Shown piece after piece: positions 33,536 through 44,750 of a DNA stretch of 64,000 nt. Positions within the stretch are counted from its first letter, which is position 1; every line of letters begins with the position of its first letter. Location: assembly GCF_033115175.1 (NCBI RefSeq), contig NW_026909534.1, positions 519,701 to 583,700 on the forward strand, written 5' to 3'. The notes below the pieces were generated by a model. That model did no database searches, was not told the origin of the DNA, and saw nothing but the letters and a program-made list of their open reading frames with translations. Made by a program: the position numbers and the translations under genes. This DNA comes from Lepus europaeus. Taxonomy: Eukaryota; Chordata; Mammalia; Lagomorpha; Leporidae.

Positions 33536-33610
33536 GGAAAGGAAGGGGAGGGGAGGGGAAGGGAAGGGAAGGAAAGGGAAGGGAGAGGAGGGAAGGGAAG
33601 GGGAGGGGAG
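33536..33610 (+). repeat. Polypurine (GGGGA/GGGAA)n tract, left part
   Basis: A pure purine strand that continues after the LTR at 34088. The LTR split one original tract. Confidence 0.85.
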
Positions 33611-34087
33611 TGAGAGAGAATAAGGCAGGCTAGGTTTAAAATGGAGTCGCTTGAGCTAATTGCATACTGTTTTGCTTCTGTGCAAAATGCTTTGGCTTGC
33701 AAAATGCTGTTATGAGATAGTTAAACTTTAGCTGAACTTGTAACATGTGATGATTGCATTAATGCTTTCATGAGATAATCGAGCATGTGATAATTATTTT
33801 AAGTTTTTGGTCACAATGACCCCGTGTTTGTGCTTGCTCAAGGTCTTTGTCCCTTACCCTGAAAAATTTGTCATGCTGTGGTTTATCTTGTGATTATTTG
33901 TCATATGCTAATGTTGTGGTTTTAAACCTTAAATACTGTGGGCAATTAAAGGTCGGGGTCGTTCTCTCTCTGAGATGGCCCATCTGCGCAGATGTAATAA
34001 ACTTCCTCATGTTCTTTGCAGCGATTGGAGTGGAATTCGTGTTTCTGGGGTCGGTAGAAGTGTGAGGCACCTTTCAGGGGTCTTACA
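33611..34087 (+). mobile_element. Solo LTR splitting the polypurine tract
   Basis: 477 bp, starting TGAGAGAG and ending GGGGTCTTACA, flanked by ggag (33607-33610 and 34088-34091). The short repeat is weak evidence because the flank is itself GGGGA-rich. It has 'gtaataaacttcctcatg' (AATAAA at about 33996) and a U5 (gcgattggagtggaattcgt, gtttctggggtc) nearly matching the antisense LTR at 37003. Confidence 0.85.
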
Positions 34088-34430
34088 GGAGTGAAGGGAA
34101 AGGAAGAAGAGGGAAGGGGAGGGGAGGGAGGGAAGGGGAGGGGAGAGGAGGGAGGGGATGGGAGGGGAGTGAAGGGAAGGGAAGAGGAGGGAAGGGAAGG
34201 GGAGGGGAGGGAGGGGAAGGGAAGGGAGTGGCGGGAAGGGGAGGGGAGGGGATGGGAGGGAAGTGAAGGGAAGGGGAGGGGAGGGGATGGGAGGGAAGTG
34301 AAGGGAAGGGGAGGGGAGGGAGGGGAAGGGAAGGGAGGGGGGAGGGGAGGGAGAGAAGGGAATGGAAGGGGAGGGGAGGGGAGGGGAAGGAGGGGAGGGG
34401 AGGGGAGGGAAGGAAAGGAAAGGACCAAGA
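34088..34430 (+). repeat. Polypurine (GGGGA/GGGAA)n tract, right part
   Basis: About 340 bases of G and A with only a few T and C, in G3-G4 runs. Open frames here on either strand are low-complexity artefacts. Confidence 0.9.
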
Positions 34431-34463
34431 ATGGGACAAATATCCCTGAAGCTCCTGCATTTT

Positions 34464-34846
34464 CTTTTTTATTTATTTATCTATTTATTTTATTTTATTT
34501 ATTTATTTATTTTATTTTTGACAGGCAGAGTGGACAGTGAGAGAGAGACAGAGAGAAAGGTCTTCCTTTTGCCATTGGTTCACCCTCCAATGGTCGCCGC
34601 GGTTGGTGTGCTGCGGCCGGCGCACCGCGCTGATCCGATGGCAGGAGCCAGGTGCTTCTCCTGGTCTCCCATGGGGTGCAGAGCCCAAGCACTTGGGCCA
34701 TCCTCCACTGCACTCCCTGGCCACAGCAGAGAGCTGGCCTGGAAGAGGGGCAACCGGGACAGGATCGGTGCCCCAACCGGGACTAGAACCTGGTGTGCCA
34801 GCGCCTCAAGGCGGAGGATTACCCTAGTGAGCCGCGGCGCCAGCCC
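34464..34846 (-). mobile_element. C-repeat SINE, type B
   Basis: Young CpG-rich antisense copy with a long (TTTA)n tail at 34470-34518, flanked by agctcctgcatttt at 34450-34463 and 34847-34860. Confidence 0.95.
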
Positions 34847-35009
34847 AGCTCCTGCATTTTGTAAATTGACAAGGACTCCTAACCTGTCTCCTTGGGCATC
34901 AACAGCCACATACACAGTTGCTGGATGGTTTTAGGGATTTAAATGTTTACTCCATCCCATTTACCAGAAACCCTCACAAAACCTCTACTATTGGAAATCT
35001 ACTTAACAG

Positions 35010-36072
35010 GGGCTGATGCTGTGGCATATTGGGTAAAGCAGCCACCTGCAGTGCCAGCATCCCATTTGGGTGCCAGTTAGGGCTGGTCCCTGCTGCTTCA
35101 GTTGTGATCCAGCTCTCTGCTGTGGCCTGGGAGAACAGTGGAGGATGATTCAGGTACTTGGGCCTGCATCCAGGGTGGAGGGGGTCTGGGAGGAATCTCC
35201 TGACTCCTAGATTCAGATCTCAGCTCTGGCCATTGTGGCCACCTGGGACGTGAACCAGTGGATGTGTTAGGTAGGAAGTCAGATATGAGCTTATGTGTGT
35301 GTGACAGGCCTAAAGAGAAGACTATGTCCAGCATATGCATCTGTAACTCAAAGTCATCCTGATGGTGTTTCAGGGGCAGCCAGTATTCGCATCCTGCCCT
35401 GCCCCCCTTCTACCTGGTAACCTGCCAGGTGGGGGTCCCCACCCCTTCTGCCTGACAAATCTTCCACAATCTCGCAGATGCAGCCCGGTATCTGCATTTC
35501 AAACACCCTGCTCCAGGTCCCAATTCTCTAGGGGGTCCTGCTCACCCTCCCTCCTGTCTGATACCTTCAGTGGAAAACTCAGATAAAGTTTTTCTATTTA
35601 CATCCAAAAAGTCCTTTGTTTCAAGAGGAGCACAGGCAGAGAAGCAAGACTCATCTCCTTAACACCCCCCACCCCCCACCCCCTGCCTCAACCGGCCTGC
35701 ACTCTCAGCCCTCTGCCTCTCTGCTGAGCCACCCACCTGGCCTGCCCAGGTGTACTCTCTCCACTCAACCATGTAACCTTGCTCTCCGCCAGTCTGAGTG
35801 ACTGGGCACTCTCTCCCAGGACTTGTCTGGAGAGGTGCCCATCTGTTCTTATGGATGTCCCTTCCCTAATAAATCTTGCTATTTTACCTCTCACTACTCT
35901 GTCTCACACCTGAATTCTTTCTTACACGAAGACAAGAACCCTGCCATTTCTCCAGTAACAGATGGAGGACCTCTCTCTCTCTCTCTCCCTCTCTCTCTCT
36001 CTATCTCTTTCTCTCTCTCTCTGCCTCTGCTTCTCTGTAACTCTGCCTTTCAAATAAAATAAACATTTAAAA
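35010..36072 (+). mobile_element. C-repeat SINE, type A, split by an LTR
   Basis: 5' part 35010-35264 (to 'gaaccagtggatg') and 3' part 35961-36072 ('gatggaggacctctct' to the A-rich tail). Removing the LTR and one gatg restores a contiguous SINE. Confidence 0.9.
35265..35960 (+). mobile_element. Solo LTR inside a SINE
   Basis: 696 bp, starting TGTTA and ending TAACA, flanked by gatg at 35261-35264 and 35961-35964. AATAAA is near 35869. The C-rich stretch at 35660-35685 lies in it. This is a different family from the 28054/33611/37003 LTRs. Confidence 0.9.
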
Positions 36073-36640
36073 AATCCACTTAACAGCCACCTTCTCTTGA
36101 ATTTAACACATGCACAGGCCATGCAGTATTACAATAGAACACCACTTTCTTCTTAGTAATAGGATTGTAACTATAAGCTGCTCAATCAGCCACAATGCAA
36201 CTCAAGGTGCTTTGGGATGGAAATTAAATTGAACCACTCGTATTTCACCAAATGAGTCCTTTTCCAAACCATACCCAAATCTTCCTCACAGAGAGACCCA
36301 GGCAAAAATCTTAGAATCTTGTCTCCCACAAACCAGTACCACAAAGAATGACCTAACCCAGGTCTAAATGCCATGAACCCAAAGAGCAGAGACAGAAATT
36401 TCAGATAGGCTACTGGTTCAACTTACCCAGTCTCAGAGCTGTTGACTCCATACACAAATGGAAGCCATTGTGCTAATAGGTAGCTAATACGCAGCAGGAA
36501 GAGAAAGGAAAGTCCAGGAGATAAAGTGCTCTCGGCAGCTGCTGGATGTCCCCAGAGTCCCAGCCACCAGGTTAGCTCACAAGCAACTCTGGGGGTGGAG
36601 TGCAAGTGGTCATTGCCCTCCTTACCAGTGTGAGAGGGCT
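36073..36640. other. Unassigned sequence
   Basis: May belong to the antisense ERV-like repeat that follows; not resolved. Confidence 0.3.
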
Positions 36641-38200
36641 AGGCCACTTGAAGAATACACCCCAGACTTCTGGGCTAGCTCACCAATATGGTTATTGAGC
36701 GAATAATCTGGCTCTTGATTCTCACTGCCTCAATTCACCAAAGATGAGGCCTGCCCGGAGGAAAAAGTTTATTGCAAGAAGGCAGCAGCAGCCTTGGGGT
36801 AAGAAAAAGGAAGTTCTCTCAATCCAAACAAGCACTTTTTTACCAAACAACCAAGCACAGATGATTTTTAAAGAGACAGGACTAATTGGAGGGTGAATCT
36901 TCAAATAAAACAATGAGCCTATTCAATTAACAATTATGCAGATTTTCAGGCTTTGTTCTGAGGAAGGTCCCACCAGCCAGTCAGGGGAGTCCAGGGTGTC
37001 ACTGTAAGACCCCTTAAGCAGGTGTCCCACAAATTGACCGGACCCCAGAAACACAGACTCCACTCCAATCGATGCAAAAGGCAAGAGGAAGTTTATTTCA
37101 TTTGCAAATGGGCCATCTCAACAGCACACTCTAGTGTAGTGCAGAGAGAGCGGCCCCGAACATCAGTTTTACAGGGTATTTAAAGCTTAAAACCACAACA
37201 TTAGCATATCTAGTCGTGTTACAATTTCATTGGATATGTTAATGGTTACTGGGTAAGGGGCTAGGGAAGGGGGTAGTGTGGGCAGTTTCTTAAGCAAGCA
37301 GGGCGGGGGATACAGAAGCAGAAAAAAAACGTGGCTACAGGGTTTCAATAAGACAATGGGGTGGGGGCATGCAGAAAATACCTTGCATACTTTTGCCAGG
37401 ACCCACAGATAAGGGGCGGTTGGGTGCTTCCCATGCCTTTATCTGGCGCCGTTATCTCAAACCGCAGCTGCCTGCCCTTGACTCATGGTTTCGGCCCAAT
37501 TTCCAGGGACTGTTTTACTAGAGTTCCCTAAGATAGTGCTGGGGTAGTTAAAATGGCGTGACCATTGTCAGGGTTGTTCACTTCCTAGTTTTTTAGCAGG
37601 TAAATTTTCAGAAGTCCTTCATCACCAGGAAGGTACCTTCTGCCTCAGTTGGGAGAGGGTTCTTTGTCAGCTGGGGCAAAAACCTGCCATTCCTAATCAT
37701 CTCCTTTTCTCAGTAGGCTTCTGAAATTCTTATGCAAATATTATTCACAAGATTACAGCAAAAGAGGGTGCCTTCATTAAGGTAACTATTTGAAAATGCA
37801 TTTTTTGTGGTTACAGGACTGCCATTCTGTTGGAGGAGGATATTTTGAAGGCTTATATAGAGGTTATAAGGAAGGGCATGCTGCTGTGTGGACTTAGATG
37901 ACCTAATGAGGAGTCCTTTTAAGAGTGGGCAAGACACTTACTTCTCCCCACAACCTGTCTATTAGCAAGACAGAAGTGGAGAGCCCACTCCTCAGAGTTT
38001 CTAGTTTTATCATGAGAATAGAAAGGAAGTAAGGGTCCCACCCTTCTGACCTCCTAGTTTTACCATGAGAATAGAATTTGCCTATCTTACTGTTCCCAAG
38101 GTTTTTTTGTTTTAACAAGAGCAGGCTAGACAGGAATATGATTCTGGCCTTCTGATGGTTTTTGTCCCTGCCCTCAGATAGATTGTTAGCTGTTATTATT
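36641..38200 (-). mobile_element. ERV/LTR-like repeat, copy 2, split by a solo LTR
   Basis: Similar to 32440-33200. The complement of 'agtttattgcaag' at 36767 gives an AATAAA signal, supporting antisense orientation. The solo LTR at 37003-37621 inserted into it. Confidence 0.5.
37003..37621 (-). mobile_element. Solo LTR, antisense
   Basis: 619 bp, flanked by tcac (36999-37002 and 37622-37625). Read on the minus strand it begins TGAAGGACTTCTG, like the LTR at 28054, and ends GGGGTCTTACA, like the LTR at 33611. AATAAA falls at about 37090-37095. Confidence 0.9.
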
Positions 38201-38247
38201 CTGCTCATCTGTGGAGAATCCCACAGGAATCTTAAAAAGAGTCATGG

Positions 38248-38580
38248 GGCCGGCGCCGCAGCTCAATGGGCTAATCCTCCACCTTGTGGCACTGGCACAC
38301 CAGGTTCTAGTCCCGGTTGGGGTGCCGGATTCTGTCCCAGTTGCCCCTCTTCCAGGCCAGCTCTCTGCTGTGGCCTGGGAGTACAGTGGAGGATGGCCCA
38401 AGTTCTTGGGCCCTGCACCCATGGGAGACCAGGAGAAGCACCTGGCTCCTGCCTTAGGATCAGCGCGGTGCGCCAGCCACAGCGTGCCAGCCACGGTGGC
38501 CATTGGAGGGTGAACCAATGGCAAAAGGAAGACCTTTCTCTCTGTCTCTCTCTCTCACTGTCCACTCTGCATGTCAAAAA
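38248..38580 (+). mobile_element. C-repeat SINE, type B
   Basis: Flanked by aaaaagagtcatgg at 38234-38247 and 38581-38594. Confidence 0.95.
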
Positions 38581-38622
38581 AAAAAGAGTCATGGATCACC
38601 TACCTGAAAAGGAGATGAACTG

Positions 38623-39447
38623 TGGAAACTCCACAGTAAAACACTGAAAAGTTACCACTAGCCACAAAATAAAAGTAAAATGGAGTTATAAGTTAGGAGC
38701 TGAGGCAATGCCTAACGGCTGTTAGGGAGACACTCCTAATCATACCAAGAAGACATCTCTGGTCAGATAACAGTGTGCTACCCACACTGACTGGACTGTT
38801 CAAACATAAGTAAGACAGGAACAGTACTGACTGGGCTGTTCAACTAACTGCAAGCAAGTATGAGACCTGAGCTGGATCAAGGTGTAACTATTTTTAATTA
38901 GGCCTCCATCTTGTAACTTGAGCCTGACCAGGCCCTGAACTCTGAGCCAGAAGCTCCTAAAAGTAAATAAATGAACTCCCCTTGCAATAAACTCTCCTAA
39001 CAACAGCCAATAACAGATAACAGAGAAATACCTAGAGTTCCTGGTGTCTTCTCAGGGCAGATAAGGTGACTGATAGCTTCCCGAGACCCTGCAGTTCGGC
39101 ACGTACACCCCAGCAGCTCAGACTCTATGCTTCAGCCAATCAATTCAAAAGGCATCAACCCCAAAGCCATCCAACCACCTTTAGCAGGTCTGTTCCTGCC
39201 ACTGAATGCACTAATCAATTCTAGGAGATGTCCTTTGAATTTCCCATGGGATGAGATGATTTGCTAAATGGTACCATGATGTATAGAATGTCTCTGAAAA
39301 CCCTATAAAAACCCTGTTAACTGAAGGGTCAGGGCTCTCAATTCAGACCTGCTGGGTTGGTGTTGACTGAGAGTCTAGGCCCAGACCTGCAATAAAACTC
39401 TCATGTGCTTTACAGTGGTATCGGCTCCTTGGTGGTCTTTGGGGACA
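38623..39447 (+). mobile_element. LTR, probably solo
   Basis: LTR character is clear from the TATA box (ctataaaaaccctg, about 39303) and, about 80 nt on, caataaaactctcatg (about 39389). Proposed ends are TGGAAACT and GGGGACA with actg on each side (38619-38622 and 39448-39451). A 4-base match could be chance, so the ends are tentative. It contains a short internal duplication (actgactgg-ctgttcaa, 38788 and 38828). Confidence 0.6.
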
Positions 39448-39579
39448 ACTGAACTGGCATAACACGAGGAGGAAACAGCATTGATTGGACAAATCAGAGG
39501 ATGGCAAGCTGGAGGACTGCCAGAAAATGAGGATAAAAAGGGGAGCCCTTTCACCACTCTCCATCCTCTCAGGGATCAT

Positions 39580-40105
39580 GGCCTGGTGTGTGTGAACCTC
39601 TGCATCTCCACACACCTGGAGCTGAAGAGGCAGTCTGCTACTCTGCATGGAGCAGGTAGCGGCACAAGCTAACTTGCAGAGCTGTCCCTGAGCTGTAACC
39701 CCACTGTCTGTGTGTGAGTGTGTATGTGTGCATGGGCCCAGTGCTTGTGAACCTCTGGATCTCCTCACACTTGGAGCTGAAGTGCCAGCTCACTAGCCCC
39801 CTTGCTAGGTGACACAAGGTGACTATGGGATCAAAACTCCAGCTGAGATGTTGCTACACCACCTTGGCTGGAGTCCTTATCAGCCTACTGCCAGAGTTGA
39901 CCACAGAGCCAGACCAGGCCTCTCAGCAGGGGACCTCTCCAACTTCCACTGCAGTTTAGTTCACAGGTTCCAGTGCAAAGAAACAACCTGATATGGGTTA
40001 AATATCCTCCAAGAACAAATCTGACTGAAACCTACATTTGTTCTCAGGAAAATAGACTTTCCTTCACCTTCCACTGCAGTTTAGCTCACAGGTTCCAATG
40101 CAAAT
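39580..40105 (+). repeat. Imperfect direct repeats of two kinds
   Basis: gtgaacctctg-atctcc with its following 30 bases occurs at about 39590 and 39747 (period about 155). cttccactgcagtttag-tc with its following 20 bases occurs at about 39943 and 40067 (period about 124). Possibly ERV interior next to the LTR. Confidence 0.6.
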
Positions 40106-40149
40106 ATGGAATAGGAAACATCAAGAATATGAACATAAAACTCATTTGC

Positions 40150-40408
40150 TGGGACTGGCATTGCAGTATGGCACATTAAATTATCACGTATGATGCCTGC
40201 ATCTCCTATCAGAGTGTCAACTTGAATCCTAGCAGTGTTCTTTCTGATCCAATCTCCTAACCTGTGCCTAGGAATTAGCAGATAATGTCCTGATTGCTTG
40301 ACTCCTTGCCACCCACATGAAATACTCAGATGGGGTTCCTGACTCCTGGCTTCAGTCTGGCCCAGGCCCAACTGTTGCAGCCATTTAGGGGAGGGAACCA
40401 GTGAATGG

Positions 40409-40458
<50 letters not shown>

Positions 40459-40872
40459 TCCTCCCCTATTGAAAGGTGTCTGGCACATAACAAATCTTCC
40501 CAGGCAGATGAATTGATTAATTCACAGGCTTTTATTGGGGTTCTGCTCCCAGGAGAGGTTCCAAGGCCCCAACAGAGCAACAGAGTGGGGGCCAGGGAAG
40601 TCGCACATCAGAGATTGAGAGGGCTCTTTTTATAGATTCAGGGCATGGGGGTTAAAGGTTGAGGGGGGTCTGATCCTCATTGGTTGACCTTTAGGCACCA
40701 GCAGGGACCTTGACAAGGACTTTTCTTCCTTGAAAGTGCGGGTAGGGATTCTTCATTCCCAGAAGTGTAGGCCTCCCCCCCTTGCAGATCCCAAAGCTAC
40801 CACCTATGTGTGTGTATCATCTTTCCTTTCACTCTGCCTTTCAACAAAATAAATAAATCTCTAAAATATCTC
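40150..40872 (+). mobile_element. C-repeat SINE, type A, split by an LTR
   Basis: 5' part ends in a long (CT)n at 40410-40456. The 3' part resumes near 40808 (tttcactctgcctttcaac, then the A tail). Confidence 0.8.
40470..40802 (-). mobile_element. Solo LTR inside a SINE, antisense
   Basis: 333 bp, TG...CA on both ends, flanked by cctat (40465-40469 and 40803-40807). The complement of 'cttttattggggttc' at 40529 supplies AATAAA, giving the strand. Confidence 0.75.
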
Positions 40873-41059
40873 CCTTCAGGATCAAGATTCTGGGGGATAT
40901 TACACTTTAGGAGGAAATGGATTGATTGTTGTTCAGAGTACTCAAAGCAGCTTCTTTATATCCCAGTTCTTTCTCTGTCCACACTGACATTTTTATAGCA
41001 CTTATGACAGCATCAGTGTGAGTTTTCATTCATTTTCTCATATCTAGTGTGTGACCCAT

Positions 41060-41170
41060 TAAAAAGCAGCATTCCTGATTGTGTGTCTTTTGCTGCTCCA
41101 TCCCAAATACTTAGAATAGTGTCTAATGCCTGACATGTGAAGATCATTTGTTGAATGAACAAACTGAACT
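41060..41170 (+). mobile_element. Old LINE-2/MIR-type 3' end
   Basis: cttagaatagtgtctaatgc followed by ttgttgaatgaacaaactga resembles the ancient mammalian 3' end 'agtgcctggcacatag...tgttgaatgaatgaa'. Short and diverged. Confidence 0.45.
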
Positions 41171-41504
41171 ATTTACTAAATGTTAATGAAGGAGCTCATG
41201 TATAATCAGTCCGTTTATAAAATAAAGCCTAGACGACTATGAAATGTTTATATTGTATATAAAATATATATGAATTTGCAATCTGCCTTTGAACTCGGTC
41301 ATAAGCATCAGCATCCTGGTCTCCTTAATTTGTTGTGGGCAGTAAGAAGACTTCTGTCTGCTCTGTTTAAAGATCCCCATGGTTCTCAATGTTCAGAGAG
41401 CTTTTTTACTGGTGACCTTCCATGTCCACCTGGTTTCTCTTTGTACCAAGCCTGGACTTGAGGATTGTGATTGTGGCTATGGATCCCAGCTCAAAACTCA
41501 AAAT
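41171..41504. other. Unassigned sequence
   Basis: No repeat or gene recognised. Confidence 0.3.
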
Positions 41505-41940
41505 GTACCCACTGAAATATTTTCTGATTTCCTTTTTGATTTTCTCTTCAAGCCAATGGCTGTTTGACACAGTGTAGATTGACATCCACATATGTGTGAC
41601 TTTTCCCATTTTTCTGGAATTGATTTTTATTTTTATTCTATTAGAGTTATGAAAGACAATGATATGAATCCAATTTTCTAAAAATTGTTGATGCATATTT
41701 TCTGAATTAACTGATGATCCCACCTGGAGAATTTTTGACAGCTGTTAAGAACACATGTTCTGCTGCTGTCAGGTAGAATGCTCTCTGTGTAACTGTTAGG
41801 AAAAGTTGATTTACAATGTTGTTCAAATCTACCACTCTTGAAAGTGAAGTATTGATGTGCTACGTTTGTTCTATTGCTGTTTATCCCTTCAGAGTTCTCA
41901 ACATTTGCTTATATTTTCTAGTGTTCTGAGGTTGGGTATA
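41505..41940 (-). mobile_element. Ancient LINE-1 ORF2 fragment, antisense
   Basis: The sense of this strand (tctcttcaagccaatggctg, cacatatgtgtgac, atttacaatgttgttcaaat, ttctagtgttctgaggttg) is the complement of the ORF2 3' half. Confidence 0.65.
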
Positions 41941-42070
41941 CATGTTGTTCAACCTGGAAAAGTACACAGAGGAACACTCAAGAATATCAATAATAATATG
42001 GGAACAAAATAAGGAATTCAAAAAACACATAGAACAATGAAGAAGAATCAATAAATTTTCAAGATGTAGA

Positions 42071-42081
42071 AAATGGTGAAT
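42071..42081 (+). repeat. 5' target-site duplication of the ORAI1 retrocopy
   Basis: aaatggtgaat, repeated at 43438-43448 after the poly(A) run. Confidence 0.85.
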
Positions 42082-43437
42082 AAGGGCCAGGCCCTCGTGG
42101 GGGGCGGGGGCCACTGCCTTCCAGGCTCCCGAGCCGGCCCACGCCTTTGCAGCGTGCTCCATGCATCCGGAGCCCGCCTGCCCCAGAGCAGCAACAATCC
42201 CGAGCTTCCCCTCAGCAGCGGCAGTACCACTAGCGGCAGCTGCCGGAACTGCCGCAGTGGGGATGGGGAGTCCCCAGGGTCCGCACTGCCGCCGCTGCCA
42301 GCAGTCAGCTACCCGGACTTGATCGGCCAGGGTTACTCCGAGGTGATGAGCCTCAACGAACACTCGATGCAGGCGCTGTCCTGGCGTAAGCTCTACTTGA
42401 GCAGTGCCAAGCTCAAAGCCTCCAGCCGGACCTCGGCTCTGCTGTCTGGCTTAGCCATGGTGGCCATGGTGGAGGTGCAGCTGGACACTGAGCACGACTA
42501 TCCACCGGGGCTGCTCATCACCTTCAGTGCCTGCACCACGGTGCTGGTGGCCGTGCACCTGTTTGCACTCATGATCAGCACCTGCATCCTGCCCAACATA
42601 GAGGCTGTCAGCAACGTCGACAACCTCAACTCCGTCAAGGAGTCGCTCCACGAGCGCATGCATCGCCACATCGAGCTGGCCTGGGCCTTCTCCACCATCA
42701 TCGGCACTCTGCTTTTCCTGGCCGAGGTCGTGCTGCTCTGCTGGGTCAAGTTCTTGCCCCTCAAGAAGCAGCCGGGGGCAGCTAAGCCCTACCAGCAAGC
42801 CCCCAGCTGGTGGTGCGGCCTCCAACAACAGCAGCGAGAGTGGCATCACCCTGGGCCAGGCAGCAGCCATTGCATCCACCACCATCATGGTGCCCTTTGG
42901 CCTGGTCTTCATCGTCTTTGCTGTCCACTTTTACCACTCACTGGTCAGCCACAAGACAGAGTGACAGTTCCAGGAGCTCAGTGAGCTGGCTGAGCTTGCC
43001 CACTTGCAGGACCAGATGGACCACAGAGGGGACCACTCCCTGATGCCCGGCAGCCACTATGCCTAAGCCCTTGTGGTCCAGAGCCCTTCCCCATGACATT
43101 GTCCTGCCAAAGCCTCAAGGACAGCCTGTGCAGGGAGCTGGGCTTCATCGAGGGGCAGAGTGCGGAGGGAAGAGGCTTTTTGTAAAGGAGATTACTGCAC
43201 TTTGAAACTTTCCTCCAAGTCAGAGTAAGCACTTCCTGTTCTTGCAGCTCCAGGTCAACCTCCTGGTTAGGAGGTGGTGGGGGACCGGGTGGGGACAGAC
43301 ACCCTCTTTGTCCCTTCTCCTCCCCCATGCCAGTGCCTCCTGGATGCTTCCTGTCCTTTCCGTCTTGACTTCCCTCCCTGTTGTGCAGTGAGCGTGTGCA
43401 AGTGTGGACACATAAATATACTCACAAGGGAAAAAAG
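42082..43437 (+). pseudogene. ORAI1: ORAI1 processed pseudogene, near full length
   Basis: Retrocopy of the store-operated calcium channel subunit ORAI1 of the plasma membrane. It holds part of the 5'UTR, the ATG at 42161 and the coding region with no intron. The original stop is at 43064-43066, followed by a 3'UTR ending 'acataaatatactcacaagg' plus poly(A). The body from about 42200 to 42775 is intact. It contains [18 protein letters not shown] and [10 protein letters not shown] (TM1 start). The pore-glutamate codon lies at 42472-42474 in [35 protein letters not shown] (TM2), [29 protein letters not shown] (TM3) and KKQPG follow. Defects: the ATG is out of frame with the body; a frameshift near 42775 puts TM4 in another frame; and a TGA at 42962-42964 replaces the Arg codon after HKT(E/D). 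It is GC-rich against AT-rich flanks. Identification is very sure; function is unlikely. Confidence 0.95.
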
Positions 43438-43448
43438 AAATGGTGAAT

Positions 43449-44163
43449 TTAAAAAAAAACAAATAGAAAACTTCTACTCCAAAGAAACACAATAGAAAAA
43501 AACATTTTGTTATGTAGAAATGGGATTGGACTTGCATGATCCTCAAACTCTGATGCTTTTTCCTGGCAAAAATCCATGTCTTCTACTGAGAGCATCATCC
43601 AATGATTTCTTCAGGGAGTGATTCATCCCACCTGTCAGTGCAAGTGGTAAGTGAGGTTAGAACTAGCTCCTGCTGCAGGGGCAAGGGTCATGCTTGTTCT
43701 TCCTGCTGTGGCATTGTTGGTGCATGAGGAATTGGGGCTCAGGTGTGCACATTTTATGAGGGAATGCACAGGCCCCAGGATTTAGCCCTGGCTGTGGACA
43801 CACTGTCTCTCTGTTCAGCACAAGGCACACCTGCTTCCACTTAGTGTAAGATGCCCAGGGGTGACCAAATTATGTCTCCCTCAAACACAGCCAGGAGGGA
43901 GGAAACCCAGGCCACACCCACCTTGAACATGGCTTCTGCACTCTGTCATCAGTGTCTTCAGTGAGAGAGGATGGCATCTGATTCCTATTTCAAAAAAAAA
44001 TGACATAGCAACTCGGCAAAATGGAATCAGGAATGTTATTGTTATGAAAATGGGCAAATATAAGATACTGTACAAAATTAGTAAGTATTAACTGCACTTC
44101 TGAGAAAACATAACATATTAACTTTTATGAGATGTGTATTTGGCTACTTCTTTTCACATCAAC
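43449..44163. other. Unassigned sequence after the ORAI1 retrocopy
   Basis: No repeat or gene recognised. Confidence 0.3.
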
Positions 44164-44491
44164 TTTTTTTTTAAAGATCTGTGTTGTTTATTTGAAAGGC
44201 AGAGTTAGAGAAAGACAGGTAGAGACAGAGATCTTCATCTGCTGGTTCACTCCCCAAATGTCCACAATGGGCTGAACTGAGCCAATCTGAATCCAGGAGC
44301 CATGAGTTTCTTCCAGGTCCCCCATGTGGGTGCAGGGGCCCAAGTATTTGGACCATCTTCCTCTGCTTTCCCAGGCATATTAGCAGAGAGTTGGATGGGA
44401 AGTGGAGCCCCCAGGACTTGAACCAGCACCCTTGTTGGATGCTGACATTACAGGCCAGGGCTTTAACCTGTTGTGCCACAGGTCTAGCCCC
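44164..44491 (-). mobile_element. C-repeat SINE, type A
   Basis: Full-length antisense copy ending 'tgccacaggtctagcccc'. Confidence 0.85.
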
Positions 44492-44499
44492 TATTTGAC

Positions 44500-44750
44500 C
44501 ACTTTTAAAATGTACTGTAATTGTAGTCCTGACAAAAAAAAATATAGCTGATGAATTTTATCATCTTAAGCATTTCTAAGGTATGGATGAGTAGTGTTGA
44601 ATATATGCACATTGCTGTGGGCCCAATATTCAGAACTGTTTTTCCTTATGACACTGAAACTCTCTACATATTGAATGAACGTTTTTACAATTCCACCACC
44701 ACCAACTCCCAGTAACTGCCATTCTTCTTGCCATTGCTCAGGCTACAGAG
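44500..44750 (-). mobile_element. Possible ancient LINE-1 3'UTR, antisense
   Basis: 'cactgaaactctctacatat' followed by 'ccaccaccaactcccagtaa' and 'ctgccattcttcttgcc' resembles the complement of an old mammalian LINE-1 3'UTR. Confidence 0.4.

Noticed and set aside
34091-34934. Overlapping long frames (149-190 codons) on both strands
   Set aside because: They come from the polypurine repeat and from the adjoining type B SINE; low complexity and repeat translation only.
38162-38647. 161-codon open frame
   Set aside because: It spans the type B SINE at 38248-38580; similar translations recur at every type B SINE.
39580-40105. CRISPR-like array
   Set aside because: Only two copies of each unit, long and imperfect, in a mammalian genome.
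40410-40456. CT tract as a promoter element or recombination hotspot
   Set aside because: It is the ordinary CT tract of a C-repeat SINE; dozens occur in the window.
42073-42984. 303-codon open frame as a functional gene
   Set aside because: It is the ORAI1 retrocopy. The frame starts upstream in non-ORAI1 sequence, lacks the proper ATG frame and loses TM4 through a frameshift.
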